Below are positions 42,905-52,597 of a stretch of 64,000 bases of DNA, in pieces (the stretch's first letter is position 1; the number at the start of each line of letters is the position of its first letter). The stretch is from Microtetraspora malaysiensis. GTDB lineage: Bacteria > Actinomycetota > Actinomycetes > Streptosporangiales > Streptosporangiaceae. The translations under genes were made by a program, and so were the position numbers. The stretch covers positions 372,001 through 436,000 of the forward strand of contig NZ_BBYJ01000006.1 of NCBI RefSeq assembly GCF_001528665.1, read 5' to 3'. The notes below the pieces were generated by a model. The model worked only from the letters and a program-made list of their open reading frames with translations, did no database searches and was not told the origin of the DNA.

Positions 42905-44710
42905 GTGCCGTCTCAGGTGTCAACCGCCGTCATGCGTCAGGGTCTCAAGGTCATCGGTGTCGCCATCAAATCGGAGCCGCGCGTCTTCATCGCCGCCGTG
43001 CTCTCCAGCGGCCTGTACGGCGTGATGACCGTCGCCTCCTCCTGGGCGCTCGGCCGGGCCACCGACCAGGTCGTGCTGCCCGCCTTCCGCGAGGGCCGGA
43101 CGAGCGCGGGCGCCCTGGCGATCGCCGCCCTGCTGATCGTCGGGGTCGCGATGCTCAAGGCGCTCGGCGTCATGGGGCGGCGCATCCTGGCCGGCGTCAT
43201 GCAGTACCGCATGCAGGCGATGTCGCGGCGCGCGGTCACCCGGCAGTACCTACGGCTCCCGCTCGCCTGGCACCACCGGCACCCGACCGGCCAGCTCCTC
43301 TCCAACGCCAGCTCCGACGCCGAGGCCGCCTGGGCGCCGCTCGCGCCGCTGCCCATGGCCGTCGGCGTCGTCGTGATGCTGGTGACGGCCGCTGTGGCGA
43401 TCCTCATGACGGACCCGGTCCTCGCCATCGTCGGTTTCCTGATTTTTCCAGCCATCGCGTTGCTCAACCTGGTCTACCAGCGCAAGCTGTCCCCGCTGGC
43501 GACCCAGGCGCAGCAGCTCCGCGCCGAGGTCAGCGAGATCGCGCACGAGAGTTTCGACGGCGCCCTCGTCGTCAAGACCCTCGGCCGGGAGGGCGCCGAG
43601 ACCGCCAGGTTCCGCGCCAAGGCCGACGAACTGCGCGACGCGAACATCGCCGTCGGCAAGGTGCGCGGCCTGTTCGACCCGATGCTGGAGGCCCTGCCCA
43701 CCCTCGGCGTGCTCGCCGTGCTCCTCGTCGGCGCGATCCGGCTGGACAGCGGCGGCATGGTCGCGGGCGAGCTGATCCAGGTCGCCTACCTGTTCACGCT
43801 GCTCGCCTTCCCGATCCGGGCGCTCGGCTGGGTGCTCGCCGAGCTGCCGCGCAGCGTCGTCGGCTGGCAGCGCGTCCAGGACGTGCTCGACGCCACCGGC
43901 TCCATGGAGTACGGCGCCGCCAGGCTGGACGACGGCGACCCGGCCGAGATCGAGGTGAGCGGGGTCACCTACGGCTACGACCCGCAGGCCCCGGTGCTGC
44001 GCGAGGTCGGCTTCGACGTCGCGCGCGGAAGGACCGTCGCGATCGTCGGCCCGACGGGGGCGGGCAAGTCCACGCTCACCCAGCTCCTCGCCCGCCTGAT
44101 CGACCCCGACCGGGGCGCGGTACGGGTGGACGGGACCGACCTGCGTGACGTGGCGCGCGGAGAGGTGAGCGCGTCCGTCGCGTTCGTCCCGCAGCAGACG
44201 TTCCTCTTCGACGACAGCGTGCGCGGCAACATCACGCTCGGCCGCGACGTCCCCGACGAGCGGGTCTGGGCGGCGCTGCGGCTCGCCCAGGCGGACGGCT
44301 TCATCGCCGCGCTTCCCGGGGGACTCGACACGCACGTCGGCGAGCGCGGGGCCACGCTGTCCGGCGGGCAGCGGCAACGGGTCGCCCTCGCCCGCGCGCT
44401 GGTCCGCGAGCCCCGCCTGCTCATCCTCGACGACGCCACTTCCAGCGTGGACCCGCAGGTCGAGAAGCGCATCCTGCACGGTCTGCGCGAGGGCTCGGCC
44501 CGCTCCACGGTGATCGTCGTGGCGTACCGGATGGCGACCATCGCCCTGGCCGACGAGGTCGTCTACCTGGAACACGGGACCGTGATCGACCAGGGCACCC
44601 ACGATGAGCTGCTCGGCCGCTGCGAGGGCTACCGCGTCCTCGTCACCGCGTACGAGAGGGAAGAGGCCGAGCGGGCCGCGATCGACAGCGACGAGGAGGT
44701 CGTGGCGTGA
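42905..44710 (+). CDS. ABC exporter half-transporter with degenerate ATP site (subunit 1)
   Basis: 601 residues: six-helix exporter membrane domain (about 1-330) and C-terminal ATPase. Walker A GPTGAGKST and signature LSGGQRQR are intact. Walker B ends LLILDDATSS, with Asp for the catalytic Glu, and the switch His is Tyr (VVAYRMATI). Such a subunit cannot hydrolyse at its own Walker site and needs its partner, as in the heterodimeric BmrCD/TM287-288 class. GTG 42905 has GAGAGG upstream; ATG 42932 is possible. The next gene starts within its stop. Confidence 0.9.
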   Translation: MPSQVSTAVMRQGLKVIGVAIKSEPRVFIAAVLSSGLYGVMTVASSWALGRATDQVVLPAFREGRTSAGALAIAALLIVGVAMLKALGVMGRRILAGVMQYRMQAMSRRAVTRQYLRLPLAWHHRHPTGQLLSNASSDAEAAWAPLAPLPMAVGVVVMLVTAAVAILMTDPVLAIVGFLIFPAIALLNLVYQRKLSPLATQAQQLRAEVSEIAHESFDGALVVKTLGREGAETARFRAKADELRDANIAVGKVRGLFDPMLEALPTLGVLAVLLVGAIRLDSGGMVAGELIQVAYLFTLLAFPIRALGWVLAELPRSVVGWQRVQDVLDATGSMEYGAARLDDGDPAEIEVSGVTYGYDPQAPVLREVGFDVARGRTVAIVGPTGAGKSTLTQLLARLIDPDRGAVRVDGTDLRDVARGEVSASVAFVPQQTFLFDDSVRGNITLGRDVPDERVWAALRLAQADGFIAALPGGLDTHVGERGATLSGGQRQRVALARALVREPRLLILDDATSSVDPQVEKRILHGLREGSARSTVIVVAYRMATIALADEVVYLEHGTVIDQGTHDELLGRCEGYRVLVTAYEREEAERAAIDSDEEVVA

Positions 44711-46530
44711 CCGCCGTGACAAGCGAGCGAGAGGCCGGCGAGCGGGAGGGCGACGAGCCCGGCGGCGGCATACGGGCGGCCGAGCGGTCGGCCCTGGAGA
44801 CCCTGCGGCACGGCATTCGGCTGTCGCCGGAGTTCCGCCGCGGCCTGGCCGGCACCATGGTCCTCGCCGTGCTCGCCACACTCGGCAAGGTCATCGTGCC
44901 GATCGCGGTGCAGCAGGTCATCGACCGCGGCCTGCGCGGCAGCGCGCCCGACGTGCCGTTCATCAGGAACGCCGTCGTGCTGTGCGCGGTCGCCGTGGTG
45001 CTGACCGCCCTGGCCGGCTACCTCATGAACATCCGGCTCTACCGGGCCACCGAGTCGGGCCTGGCCACGCTGCGGACCAAGGCGTTCCGGCACGTGCACG
45101 ACCTGTCCGTGCTCACCCAGAACAGCGAACGGCGTGGCTCGATGGTCTCCCGGGTGACCGGCGACGTGGACCAGATCAGCACGTTCATGCAGTGGGGCGG
45201 GCTGATGATCGTCGTCGCGGGCGGGCAGCTCGTGATCGCGACGGTCGTCATGGCCGTCTACTCCTGGCAGCTCACGCTCCTGGTGTGGGCCTGCTTCCTC
45301 CCGCTGGTTTTCCTGCTGCCGCGCTTCCAGCGGCTGGTGGCCCGGCGCTACACCGCCGTCCGTGAACGCACCGGCGACGTGCTGGCCGCCGTCAGCGAGT
45401 CGGTCGTCGGCAGCGCCGTCATCAGGGCGTACGGCTCGGAGGACCGCACGTCGGCGCGCATCGACGCCGCGGTGAACGGCCAGCGCGAGGCGCAGACCCG
45501 GGCGCAGAAGGTGGTCGGCCTCACCTTCCCGATCACCGAGCTGGTGGCCTCGATCGCCCTGGCCGGGGTGGTCCTGCTCGGCGTGCGGCTCGGCCTGGAC
45601 GGCACGATCAGCGCCGGACGGCTGGTCGCCTTCCTCTTCCTGATCACGCTGTTCATCAGCCCGCTGCAGACCGCCACCGAGGTCCTGAACGAGGCGCAGA
45701 ACGCCATCGCCGGATGGCGGCGCGTTCTCGGCGTGCTCGACTCCCCGGCCGACGTGGCCGACCCGGAGAACGGCGTCACGCTGCCGCGCGGGCCGATCTC
45801 TGTCTCGTTCGAGGACGTCGGCTTCTCCTACCCGGGCGGCGCGCCCGTCCTGCACGACGTGACGGTGGACATCCCGCCGCGCACCCGCGTCGCCGTGGTC
45901 GGCGAGACCGGCTCGGGCAAGACGACCTTCGCCAAGCTGCTCACCCGCCTCATGGACCCGGTGTCCGGCCAGGTCCTGGTGGACGGCGTCGACCTGCGGG
46001 AGGTGCGGTTCTCCTCGCTGCGCGAGCGGATCGTCATGGTGCCCCAGGACGGCTTCCTCTTCGACGCCACCCTTGAGGAGAACATCCGCTTCGGCCGGCC
46101 GGCCGCGACCACCGAGGAGATCCGGCTGGCGCTGACCGAGCTCGGGCTCACCGACTGGCTGGAGGGGCTGCCCGCCGGACTGGACACCCCGGTCGGCCAG
46201 CGCGGCGAGTCCCTGTCGGCGGGGGAGCGGCAGCTCGTCGCCCTCGCCCGCGCCTACGTCGCCGATCCCGACCTGCTGCTCCTCGACGAGGCCACCTCCG
46301 CCGTGGACCCGGCCACCGAGGTACGGCTGGCGCGGGCCCTGGACGGGATCACCCGGGGTCGCACGGCCGTGTCGATCGCGCACCGCCTCTCGACGGCCGA
46401 GGTCGCCGACGAGGTGATCGTCTTCCAGCACGGCCGGATCATCCAGCGCGGCCCGCACGCCGAGCTGGTGGACCAGCCCGGCGTCTACGCCGACCTGTAC
46501 GCCTCGTGGACCTCGGCCACCCGCTCCTGA
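44707..46530 (+). CDS. ABC exporter half-transporter, catalytic partner (subunit 2)
   Basis: 607 residues: six-helix membrane domain and ATPase. Walker A is GETGSGKTT. Walker B LLLLDEATSAVD has the catalytic Glu, and the switch His is present (SIAHRLST). The signature motif is altered to LSAGERQL. In the dimer this altered signature faces the degenerate Walker B of subunit 1, forming one dead site and one active site. GTG 44707 overlaps the stop of subunit 1. Substrate unknown (drug or lipid-like). Confidence 0.92.
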   Translation: MTAVTSEREAGEREGDEPGGGIRAAERSALETLRHGIRLSPEFRRGLAGTMVLAVLATLGKVIVPIAVQQVIDRGLRGSAPDVPFIRNAVVLCAVAVVLTALAGYLMNIRLYRATESGLATLRTKAFRHVHDLSVLTQNSERRGSMVSRVTGDVDQISTFMQWGGLMIVVAGGQLVIATVVMAVYSWQLTLLVWACFLPLVFLLPRFQRLVARRYTAVRERTGDVLAAVSESVVGSAVIRAYGSEDRTSARIDAAVNGQREAQTRAQKVVGLTFPITELVASIALAGVVLLGVRLGLDGTISAGRLVAFLFLITLFISPLQTATEVLNEAQNAIAGWRRVLGVLDSPADVADPENGVTLPRGPISVSFEDVGFSYPGGAPVLHDVTVDIPPRTRVAVVGETGSGKTTFAKLLTRLMDPVSGQVLVDGVDLREVRFSSLRERIVMVPQDGFLFDATLEENIRFGRPAATTEEIRLALTELGLTDWLEGLPAGLDTPVGQRGESLSAGERQLVALARAYVADPDLLLLDEATSAVDPATEVRLARALDGITRGRTAVSIAHRLSTAEVADEVIVFQHGRIIQRGPHAELVDQPGVYADLYASWTSATRS

Positions 46531-46546
46531 GGAGGGGCGGCCGGGC

Positions 46547-47347
46547 TCAACGGGTCTGGGGATCGCCGCCGGACAGCCGCTGGGCGAGATAGATCGGCAC
46601 CACCGAGACGATCACCAGCGCCGCGGCGACCACGTTCACCACCGGGGCCTGGTTGGGCCGGAACAGGTTCTCGAAGATCCAGATCGGCAGCGTCCTGACC
46701 CCGGCGCCCGCGGTGAACGTGGTCACGATGATCTCGTCGAACGACAGCGCGAACGCCAGCAGGCCGCCCGCCAGCAGCGCCGAGCGCATCATCGGGAACG
46801 TGACCAGGCGGAACGTGGTGAACGTGTCCGCGCCCAGGTCGGCCGACGCCTCCTCCATGTTCAGGCCCGTCCGCCGCAGCCGCGCCAGCACGTTGTTGTA
46901 GACGGTCACGACGCAGAACGTGGCGTGGCCGACGATCACGGTGAAGAGCCCGAGCGGGACGCCGAGCACCGAGTGGAACGTGTTGCTCAGCGCGATGCCC
47001 GTCACGATGCCGGGCAACGCGATCGGCAGCACGATCAGCAGCGACACGGTGTCGCGGCCGAAGAACCGGTACCGCTGCACCGCGAACGCCGCCATGGTCC
47101 CCAGCACCAGCGCGATCGCCGTGGCGCCCAGGCCCGCCTGGACCGACGTCCACAGCGCGTCGCGCACACCGGTGGAGCGCCAGGCCGCGCCCCACCACTG
47201 GAGCGTGAACCCCGGCGGCGGCCACCCGAACGTCCGGTCGGAGTTGAAGGAGTTCAGCACCACCACGCCCAGCGGGACGTAGACGACGCCGAGCCCCAGG
47301 ACCAGCGCCGTCCACAGCGCCGCCCGTGCCGTACGCGACAGGTTCAC
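46547..47347 (-). CDS. potC: polyamine-type ABC transporter permease (PotC-like)
   Basis: 266 residues, about six transmembrane helices. The inner-membrane permease EAA loop reads EEASADLGADTFTTFRLVTFPMM. It pairs with the PotB-like protein. ATG 47347 has GGAGG 6 nt upstream, after a 60-nt gap from potB. Last gene of the potA-potD-potB-potC operon; converges with the ABC exporter operon. Confidence 0.88.
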   Translation of the reverse strand: MNLSRTARAALWTALVLGLGVVYVPLGVVVLNSFNSDRTFGWPPPGFTLQWWGAAWRSTGVRDALWTSVQAGLGATAIALVLGTMAAFAVQRYRFFGRDTVSLLIVLPIALPGIVTGIALSNTFHSVLGVPLGLFTVIVGHATFCVVTVYNNVLARLRRTGLNMEEASADLGADTFTTFRLVTFPMMRSALLAGGLLAFALSFDEIIVTTFTAGAGVRTLPIWIFENLFRPNQAPVVNVVAAALVIVSVVPIYLAQRLSGGDPQTR

Positions 47348-47408
47348 CGTGCCTCCTCCTTCGCCGGCGCGCGGAGCGCGTGACTCCCGACGGGTTCGCT
47401 TCGGTCTC

Positions 47409-48275
47409 TCACAGGTTCTCCAGGGCTCCGGTACGGCGGACCGCCGCCAGGTACACCAGCATGATCACGACGGGCACGGTCGCGACGGCCGCCGCGAAGG
47501 GCAGGTTGTTCGCCGCGCCGATGTTGTCGTAGACGACGTTGCCGATGAGCTGCGACTTTCCGCCCACGATCTTCACGGTGATGTAGTCGCCCAGCGACAG
47601 CGAGAAGGTGAAGATCGACCCCGCGACCACGGCGGGGAAGCTGAGCGGCCACACCACGGTCCGGAACGTGCGCCAGCCGCGCGCACCCAGGTCGCCGGCG
47701 GCGTCGAGCAGCGAGTTCGGCAGGCGCTCCAGCCCGGCGTAGATCGGCAGGATCATGTACGGCAGCCACAGGTACGAGAGCGTCGCGACGGTGGCGCCCA
47801 GCCCGTAGCCCCAGCCGAGCAGGCCCCCGGAGGAGAGCATCACCCGCCACGCGTACGCCTTGACGAGGTAGGACGCCCACAGCGGGGTGAGCACCAGGAT
47901 CACCAGCCAGCGCTGGGCCCGCGGCGAGGCGAGCTTGGCCATGGCGAACGCCATCGGGAAGGCGACGACCAGGTCGACGAGCGTGACCGCGACCGCGACA
48001 CCCAGGGAGCGCAGCGCGATCGTCCGGTACACCTCCCCGGTCACCAGGTCGTGGAAGTTCGCCCAGGTGAACGTCTTGACCAGGTCGCCGGTGAACGTGT
48101 CGGCCGACCAGAACGCGGTCACGAAGAGCGCGGCGAGCGCCCCCAGGTAGGCGAGCCCCAGCCACGCCAGCGGCGCCGAGAGTAGCAGCGCCAGCCGCGT
48201 CCGCGCGTGGCGGTGCAGGAAGGCGGCGGCCCGCGCGCGTGGGCCGGTACGGCCGACGACGGCCGAATCAGTCAT
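47409..48275 (-). CDS. potB: polyamine-type ABC transporter permease (PotB-like)
   Basis: 288 residues, six predicted helices. The EAA loop is LLDAAGDLGARGWRTFRTVVWPLSFPAVVAG. ATG 48275 (MTDSAVVG) has GGGAGAAG upstream. It forms the membrane channel with PotC for uptake of polyamine or a similar cation. Confidence 0.88.
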   Translation of the reverse strand: MTDSAVVGRTGPRARAAAFLHRHARTRLALLLSAPLAWLGLAYLGALAALFVTAFWSADTFTGDLVKTFTWANFHDLVTGEVYRTIALRSLGVAVAVTLVDLVVAFPMAFAMAKLASPRAQRWLVILVLTPLWASYLVKAYAWRVMLSSGGLLGWGYGLGATVATLSYLWLPYMILPIYAGLERLPNSLLDAAGDLGARGWRTFRTVVWPLSFPAVVAGSIFTFSLSLGDYITVKIVGGKSQLIGNVVYDNIGAANNLPFAAAVATVPVVIMLVYLAAVRRTGALENL

Positions 48276-48349
48276 GTGATCTTCTCCCAAAACCCTCCGC
48301 CCCGTCCCCCGCGCACACTGCCGCGCCGGGGACGGGAAGCCGGGAACGG

Positions 48350-49582
48350 TCAGCCCTTGATCTCGGTCCAGGCGCGGGTCCACTCCGAGTAGTCCTTGCA
48401 CTTCACGCCCGTGCGCCCGTCCAGGCACTGGGCGATCGGCGTGGTCCAGAAGCGGACCTTGGCGAAGTACTCCTCGTCCGTGGCGTGGAACGTGTCACAG
48501 AACGAGGCGTCCGCGGTCTTCGCGCACGCCTTCGCGTTGGCCGGGGCCTCGCCGAACCACTCCGCGACCTGCGCGTTCGCCGTGGGGGAGATGATCCAGT
48601 CGAGCCACTTGTAGGCGCAGTCCGGGTGCTTGGCCCGGGCCGCGATCATCCAGGTGTCCGACCAGCCGGTCGAGCCCTCCTTGGGCAGAGCCACCTCGAC
48701 CGGGGCCTTCTCAGCCTTGGCGAGGTTGGCGATCACCTGCCAGGTGGTGCCGATGACGGTGTCGCCGCCCTTGAACGCCTGGATCTCCTTCGTGTAGTCG
48801 GACCAGTACTCGCCGACGATCTGGCGTTGCTGCTTGAGCAGGTCCACGGCGGCCTGGAACTGCGTGTCGTCCAGCGCGTACGGGTCCTTGATGCCGAGTT
48901 CCGGCTTGGCCGACATCAGGTAGAGGGCGGCGTCCGCGATGTAGATCGGCGAGTCGTACGCCGTCACCTTCCCCTTGTACGGCGAGGCCGGGTCGAACAC
49001 CGCGCCCCACGAGTCGGGCGCGGGCGTGACCGCGTCGGTCCGCCACATGAGGAGGTTGGCCCCGCGGCCGTGCGGGACGCCGTAGGCGACCCCCTTGACC
49101 GAATTCCACGGCTTGAGCTTGAGGCCGTCGAAGACGTCCGTGTAGTTGGGGATGAGGTCGGTGTTGACCGGAGCGGCCGTTCCGGAGGCGATCAGCCGCA
49201 GCGAGGCGTCGCCCGAGGCGGACACCGCGTCGTACTCGCCGGTCTTCATGAGGTTGACCATCTCGTCGGAGGTCCCGGCGACCTTCGTGTTGACCTTGCA
49301 GCCGGTCGCCTTCTCGAACGGGTGGACCCAGTCGACCTTGGGATCGTTGGAGCCGTCCTCGGCGTACCCCGCCCAGGCGACCAGGTTGACCTGGCCCTCT
49401 CCGGCGTCCACGGACGTGGCGGCCTTCATCGCGGGCGGGTTGAAGCCGCTCTGCCCCGGCGCGGTGCCGCCGCCGCTGCCGGTCGCGTCGCCGCCGCAGG
49501 CGGTCAGGGTGGCGAGGGCCAGCGCGGCCGTGACGGCGAGGCCGTGGGTCAGGAGCACCGGCCGGGGGGAGGTGGACCGCAT
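48350..49582 (-). CDS. potD: extracellular solute-binding lipoprotein of a polyamine-type ABC importer (PotD-like)
   Basis: 410 residues. The signal peptide has a lipobox (LATLTACGG), so Cys28-29 is lipidated after Lgt and LspA act; both enzymes are encoded in this window. The mature protein is of the PotD/spermidine-putrescine type (VNLVAWAGYAEDG, YGVPHGRGANLLMWRTDAV). The ligand is not certain; related proteins bind spermidine, putrescine or similar amines. Position: after potA, before potB. Confidence 0.87.
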   Translation of the reverse strand: MRSTSPRPVLLTHGLAVTAALALATLTACGGDATGSGGGTAPGQSGFNPPAMKAATSVDAGEGQVNLVAWAGYAEDGSNDPKVDWVHPFEKATGCKVNTKVAGTSDEMVNLMKTGEYDAVSASGDASLRLIASGTAAPVNTDLIPNYTDVFDGLKLKPWNSVKGVAYGVPHGRGANLLMWRTDAVTPAPDSWGAVFDPASPYKGKVTAYDSPIYIADAALYLMSAKPELGIKDPYALDDTQFQAAVDLLKQQRQIVGEYWSDYTKEIQAFKGGDTVIGTTWQVIANLAKAEKAPVEVALPKEGSTGWSDTWMIAARAKHPDCAYKWLDWIISPTANAQVAEWFGEAPANAKACAKTADASFCDTFHATDEEYFAKVRFWTTPIAQCLDGRTGVKCKDYSEWTRAWTEIKG

Positions 49583-49696
49583 GGTGTCTCTCCTTGCGTT
49601 TCGTGGACGGGTCGTAGCGATGTGTGACGGACGGGTCGCCGGTGGGCTCGACGCATTCGCAGAGGCCCCGGGTGCGGCGGATTCAGTGCGGCGGAT

Positions 49697-50773
49697 TCAG
49701 GAGGTGACGGCGAACTCGTGGCGGCGTTGCCAGACGAGCCGCACCCGGCGGCCGCGCAGGCCCGTCACGTCCATCGACGAGACCTCCTGGTTCTGCTGCA
49801 GCGCGATGAGCCGGGTGCCCGTGTCGAGGTCCACCACGAACCGGGTGGCCGGGCCCGCGTAGACGACCTCGGACACGGTGCCCTCGGCGCTGTGCTCGTC
49901 GGGGCCCGGCGGGTCGGCGTCGCCGAGGACGACCCGCAGCTTCTCCGGGCGGACGCTGAACGTGCCGTCCTTGCCGAGCACCGCGCGCGCCGTCGCTCCC
50001 GAGATGAGGTTGGAGGTGCCGACGAAGCCGGCGACGAACGCGGTCGCGGGGCGCTCGTAGATCTCCGCCGGGGTGCCGACCTGCTCGATGGCGCCCGCGT
50101 TGAACACCGCGATCCGGTCGCTCATGGTGAGCGCCTCCTCCTGGTCGTGGGTGACGAACAGGAAGGTGATGCCGACCTCGCGCTGGATGGCCTTCAGCTC
50201 GACCTGCATCTCCTCGCGCAGCTTGAGGTCGAGCGCGCCGAGCGGCTCGTCGAGCAGCAGCACGCGCGGCCGGTTGACCAGGGCGCGGGCGAGGGCGACC
50301 CGCTGGCGCTGGCCTCCGGAGAGCTGCGCCGGGCGGCGCCTCTCGAAGCCGTCGAGCCGGACCGACGTCAGTGCCTCCGTCGCGCGGGCGCGCCGCTCCG
50401 CCTTGGGGACCCGCTTCACCCGCAGGCCGTACTCGACGTTCTCCAGCACGCTCATGTGCGGGAACAGCGCGTAGTCCTGGAAGACGGTGTTCACGTCCCG
50501 CTCGAACGGCGCGAGCCGGGTGACGTCCCGGCCGCCCAGCTCGACGGTTCCGGCGGTGGGGGACTCGAACCCGGCGATCATGCGCAGGACGGTGGTCTTC
50601 CCGGAGCCGGACGGCCCGAGCATCGCGAAGAACTCGCCGTCGGCCACGTCGAGGTCCACGCCGGCGACCGCGACGACGCTCCCGAAGCTCTTGCGGAGTC
50701 CGCGCAGGCTGACCGCGCGGCCGTCGCGGTCGGAGACCGTGGTTGTGACGGACGTCACTTCTTGCTGTGGCAT
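49697..50773 (-). CDS. potA: polyamine-type ABC transporter ATP-binding protein (PotA-like)
   Basis: 358 residues. The ATPase domain has Walker [11 protein letters not shown]-loop [13 protein letters not shown], signature LSGGQRQR and Walker [12 protein letters not shown], His in [10 protein letters not shown]-terminal TOBE domain regulates import. TTTACC (50809-50804), a 17-nt spacer and TATGTT (50786-50781) end 7 nt before ATG 50773, so the operon mRNA appears leaderless. It is the first gene; potD, potB and potC follow. Confidence 0.9.
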   Translation of the reverse strand: MPQQEVTSVTTTVSDRDGRAVSLRGLRKSFGSVVAVAGVDLDVADGEFFAMLGPSGSGKTTVLRMIAGFESPTAGTVELGGRDVTRLAPFERDVNTVFQDYALFPHMSVLENVEYGLRVKRVPKAERRARATEALTSVRLDGFERRRPAQLSGGQRQRVALARALVNRPRVLLLDEPLGALDLKLREEMQVELKAIQREVGITFLFVTHDQEEALTMSDRIAVFNAGAIEQVGTPAEIYERPATAFVAGFVGTSNLISGATARAVLGKDGTFSVRPEKLRVVLGDADPPGPDEHSAEGTVSEVVYAGPATRFVVDLDTGTRLIALQQNQEVSSMDVTGLRGRRVRLVWQRRHEFAVTS

Positions 50774-50948
50774 GGCCGGAAACATATGGGTTCAAAGGAT
50801 TCCGGTAAAGCGACGAGCGCCCAGCTCCGCCGTCCGGACGGCCGCTTCGGCCGCGGCTGCGGGAGTAAGACGACGACCGCACGGTTGGACCCGGTGGGAT
50901 CGGGGCACCGGCCGGTAGACCGGCTCCGGCCTGCGGCAGAATTGGCGC

Positions 50949-51338
50949 ATGTCCCTCGACCCGAAGATCGCCGCGCGGCTGAAGCGCACCCAGGACGGGC
51001 TGGTGCCCGCCGTCGTCCAGCAGCACGACACCGGCGAGGTGCTGATGCTCGCCTGGATGGACGACGAGGCGCTGCACCGCACGCTCACCACGGGCCGGGC
51101 CACGTACTGGTCCCGCAGCCGGGGGGAGTACTGGATCAAGGGTGACACCTCCGGCAGCGTGCAGTGGGTGCGGTCGGTGAGCCTCGACTGCGACGGCGAC
51201 ACGATTCTGCTGAAGGTCGACCAGGTGGGCGCCGCCTGCCACACCGGCGACCGCACCTGCTTCGACGCCGGGGTGCTCGACGCCGTCCAGGGCCACGCGG
51301 GGGACGACGTCGCGACGCGGGGCGGCGAGCGGTCATGA
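50949..51338 (+). CDS. hisI: phosphoribosyl-AMP cyclohydrolase
   Basis: 129 residues. It opens the adenine ring of PRAMP in histidine synthesis with zinc. Motifs: [47 protein letters not shown] and [10 protein letters not shown], which hold the metal ligands (Asp and three Cys). It is HisI only, without a HisE domain. CAGAAT ends 6 nt before the ATG (leaderless-like). It is separated from hisF by about 10.8 kb of unrelated genes. Confidence 0.95.
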   Translation: MSLDPKIAARLKRTQDGLVPAVVQQHDTGEVLMLAWMDDEALHRTLTTGRATYWSRSRGEYWIKGDTSGSVQWVRSVSLDCDGDTILLKVDQVGAACHTGDRTCFDAGVLDAVQGHAGDDVATRGGERS

Positions 51339-51994
51339 CGTCGTCTCCGGGCGCGGGAGGCCCGGCCGCCGGGACCGGCGGGTCCCGCGCCGACGCCCGG
51401 CCCCGTGGCGCGCGGCGCTCGCTGATGGCCTGGCTGGTGTGCTGCGCGGCCGGGGCGGGCCTGGCGCTGTTCGCGGCCGGCAAAGAATGGGCCGCCGTCG
51501 GCTACGGCGGGGCGCCGGTCCCCGTGAACGGCGGCGACGCCGTCACCGGCCTCACGCCTCTCGTCCTGGCCGCCCTGGCCGCTGTTCTCGCCGTCTTCGC
51601 GACCAGGGGCGTGTGGCGGCGGCTGGTCGGCGTGGTGCTCACGTGCTGTGGCGCCGCCGTCGCGGCGCTGGCGTGGCCGTCCCGGCTGCCCGAAAGGGCC
51701 GTGGAGGTCGCCGAGACCACGCGCTCGCTCTCCGGCCAGGCGGCGCGCGTGACGGTGACGGCGTGGCCGTGGGCGGCGGTCGCCGGAGGGGCGCTGCTCG
51801 CCTTCTGCGGCGTGGCGGCGGTGTTGCTCGCCGGAGCCTGGCCGGGCATGTCCGGCAAGTATGAGCGTCGTTCCGGCGGTGGGGGGAAGACGGTGCGACG
51901 GGTCACCGGCGACCGCGCGTTGTGGGACGCGATCGACGAAGGAACGGACCCCACTGTCGATTCAGATGATCATTCTGGAAATGACAGAAAATAG
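51335..51994 (+). CDS. TIGR02234-family Trp-region membrane protein
   Basis: 219 residues with about four transmembrane helices ([75 protein letters not shown]). It belongs to the actinobacterial membrane proteins found next to trp genes; function unknown. ATG 51335 overlaps the hisI stop as ATGA. In other actinomycetes trpE usually sits between hisI and this gene; here it does not. Confidence 0.85.
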   Translation: MTSSPGAGGPAAGTGGSRADARPRGARRSLMAWLVCCAAGAGLALFAAGKEWAAVGYGGAPVPVNGGDAVTGLTPLVLAALAAVLAVFATRGVWRRLVGVVLTCCGAAVAALAWPSRLPERAVEVAETTRSLSGQAARVTVTAWPWAAVAGGALLAFCGVAAVLLAGAWPGMSGKYERRSGGGGKTVRRVTGDRALWDAIDEGTDPTVDSDDHSGNDRK

Positions 51995-52136
51995 TAAGGA
52001 AACCGCACGCGACGAGGTCATTTCCCGCTTTGCGGCATCGTCACGAATTGCCGACGAAGTGGATACTCTCGCAACGCCAGTCCGATGTGTCGCTAAGCTT
52101 CCGGTCCGCAACTCATGACCATATAGGAGCCGTTAA

Positions 52137-52592
52137 ATGAGCTACGGAAACCAGCCGGGCGACACGGGGGGCTACGGGGCGCAGCCGCCCGGCGGCGGTT
52201 ACGGCCCGCCTCCGGGTGACGGTGGCTACCCGCCGCCCGGCGGCGGCTACGGCCCGCCTCCCGGTGATGGTGGCTACCCGCCGCCCGGTGGCTATCCGCC
52301 GCCCGGCGGGTACGGCATGCCGCCGGCCCCGCCGAACAACCATCTTGTGATGGCCATCGTCACCACGGTCCTGTGCTGCCTCCCGTTGGGCATCGTCTCG
52401 ATCGTCTACGCCACCCAGGTCAACTCGAAGTGGGCGATGGGTGACTTCCAGGGCGCGATGGCCGCTTCGGAGTCGGCCAAGAAGTGGTGGATCGCATCCT
52501 TGATCACGGCTGCTGTCCTCTTCGTGCTGTACATCGTTCTCGTCGTCGTGCTGGGTGTGTTCAGCGCCAGCGTGAGCAGCTCGTCATACTGA
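52137..52592 (+). CDS. dispanin/CD225-family membrane protein with Gly-Pro-Tyr repeats
   Basis: 151 residues. The N-terminal half is a Gly/Pro/Tyr-rich repeat region (PGGGYGPPPGDGGYPP units). The C-terminal half has two hydrophobic helices with the CD225 pattern (VTTVLCCLPLGIVSIVYATQVNSKWAMGDFQGAMAAS then a second helix). Bacterial dispanins are of unknown role. AGGAG lies about 8 nt before ATG 52137. Confidence 0.88.
   Translation: MSYGNQPGDTGGYGAQPPGGGYGPPPGDGGYPPPGGGYGPPPGDGGYPPPGGYPPPGGYGMPPAPPNNHLVMAIVTTVLCCLPLGIVSIVYATQVNSKWAMGDFQGAMAASESAKKWWIASLITAAVLFVLYIVLVVVLGVFSASVSSSSY
52188..52283 (+). repeat. tandem 48-bp repeat inside the dispanin gene
   Basis: Two 48-bp units (52188-52235 and 52236-52283) differ at only a few third positions and each encode the same 16-residue unit; a shortened third unit follows. 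The number of units could vary between strains. Confidence 0.8.
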
Positions 52593-52597
52593 GGGCC

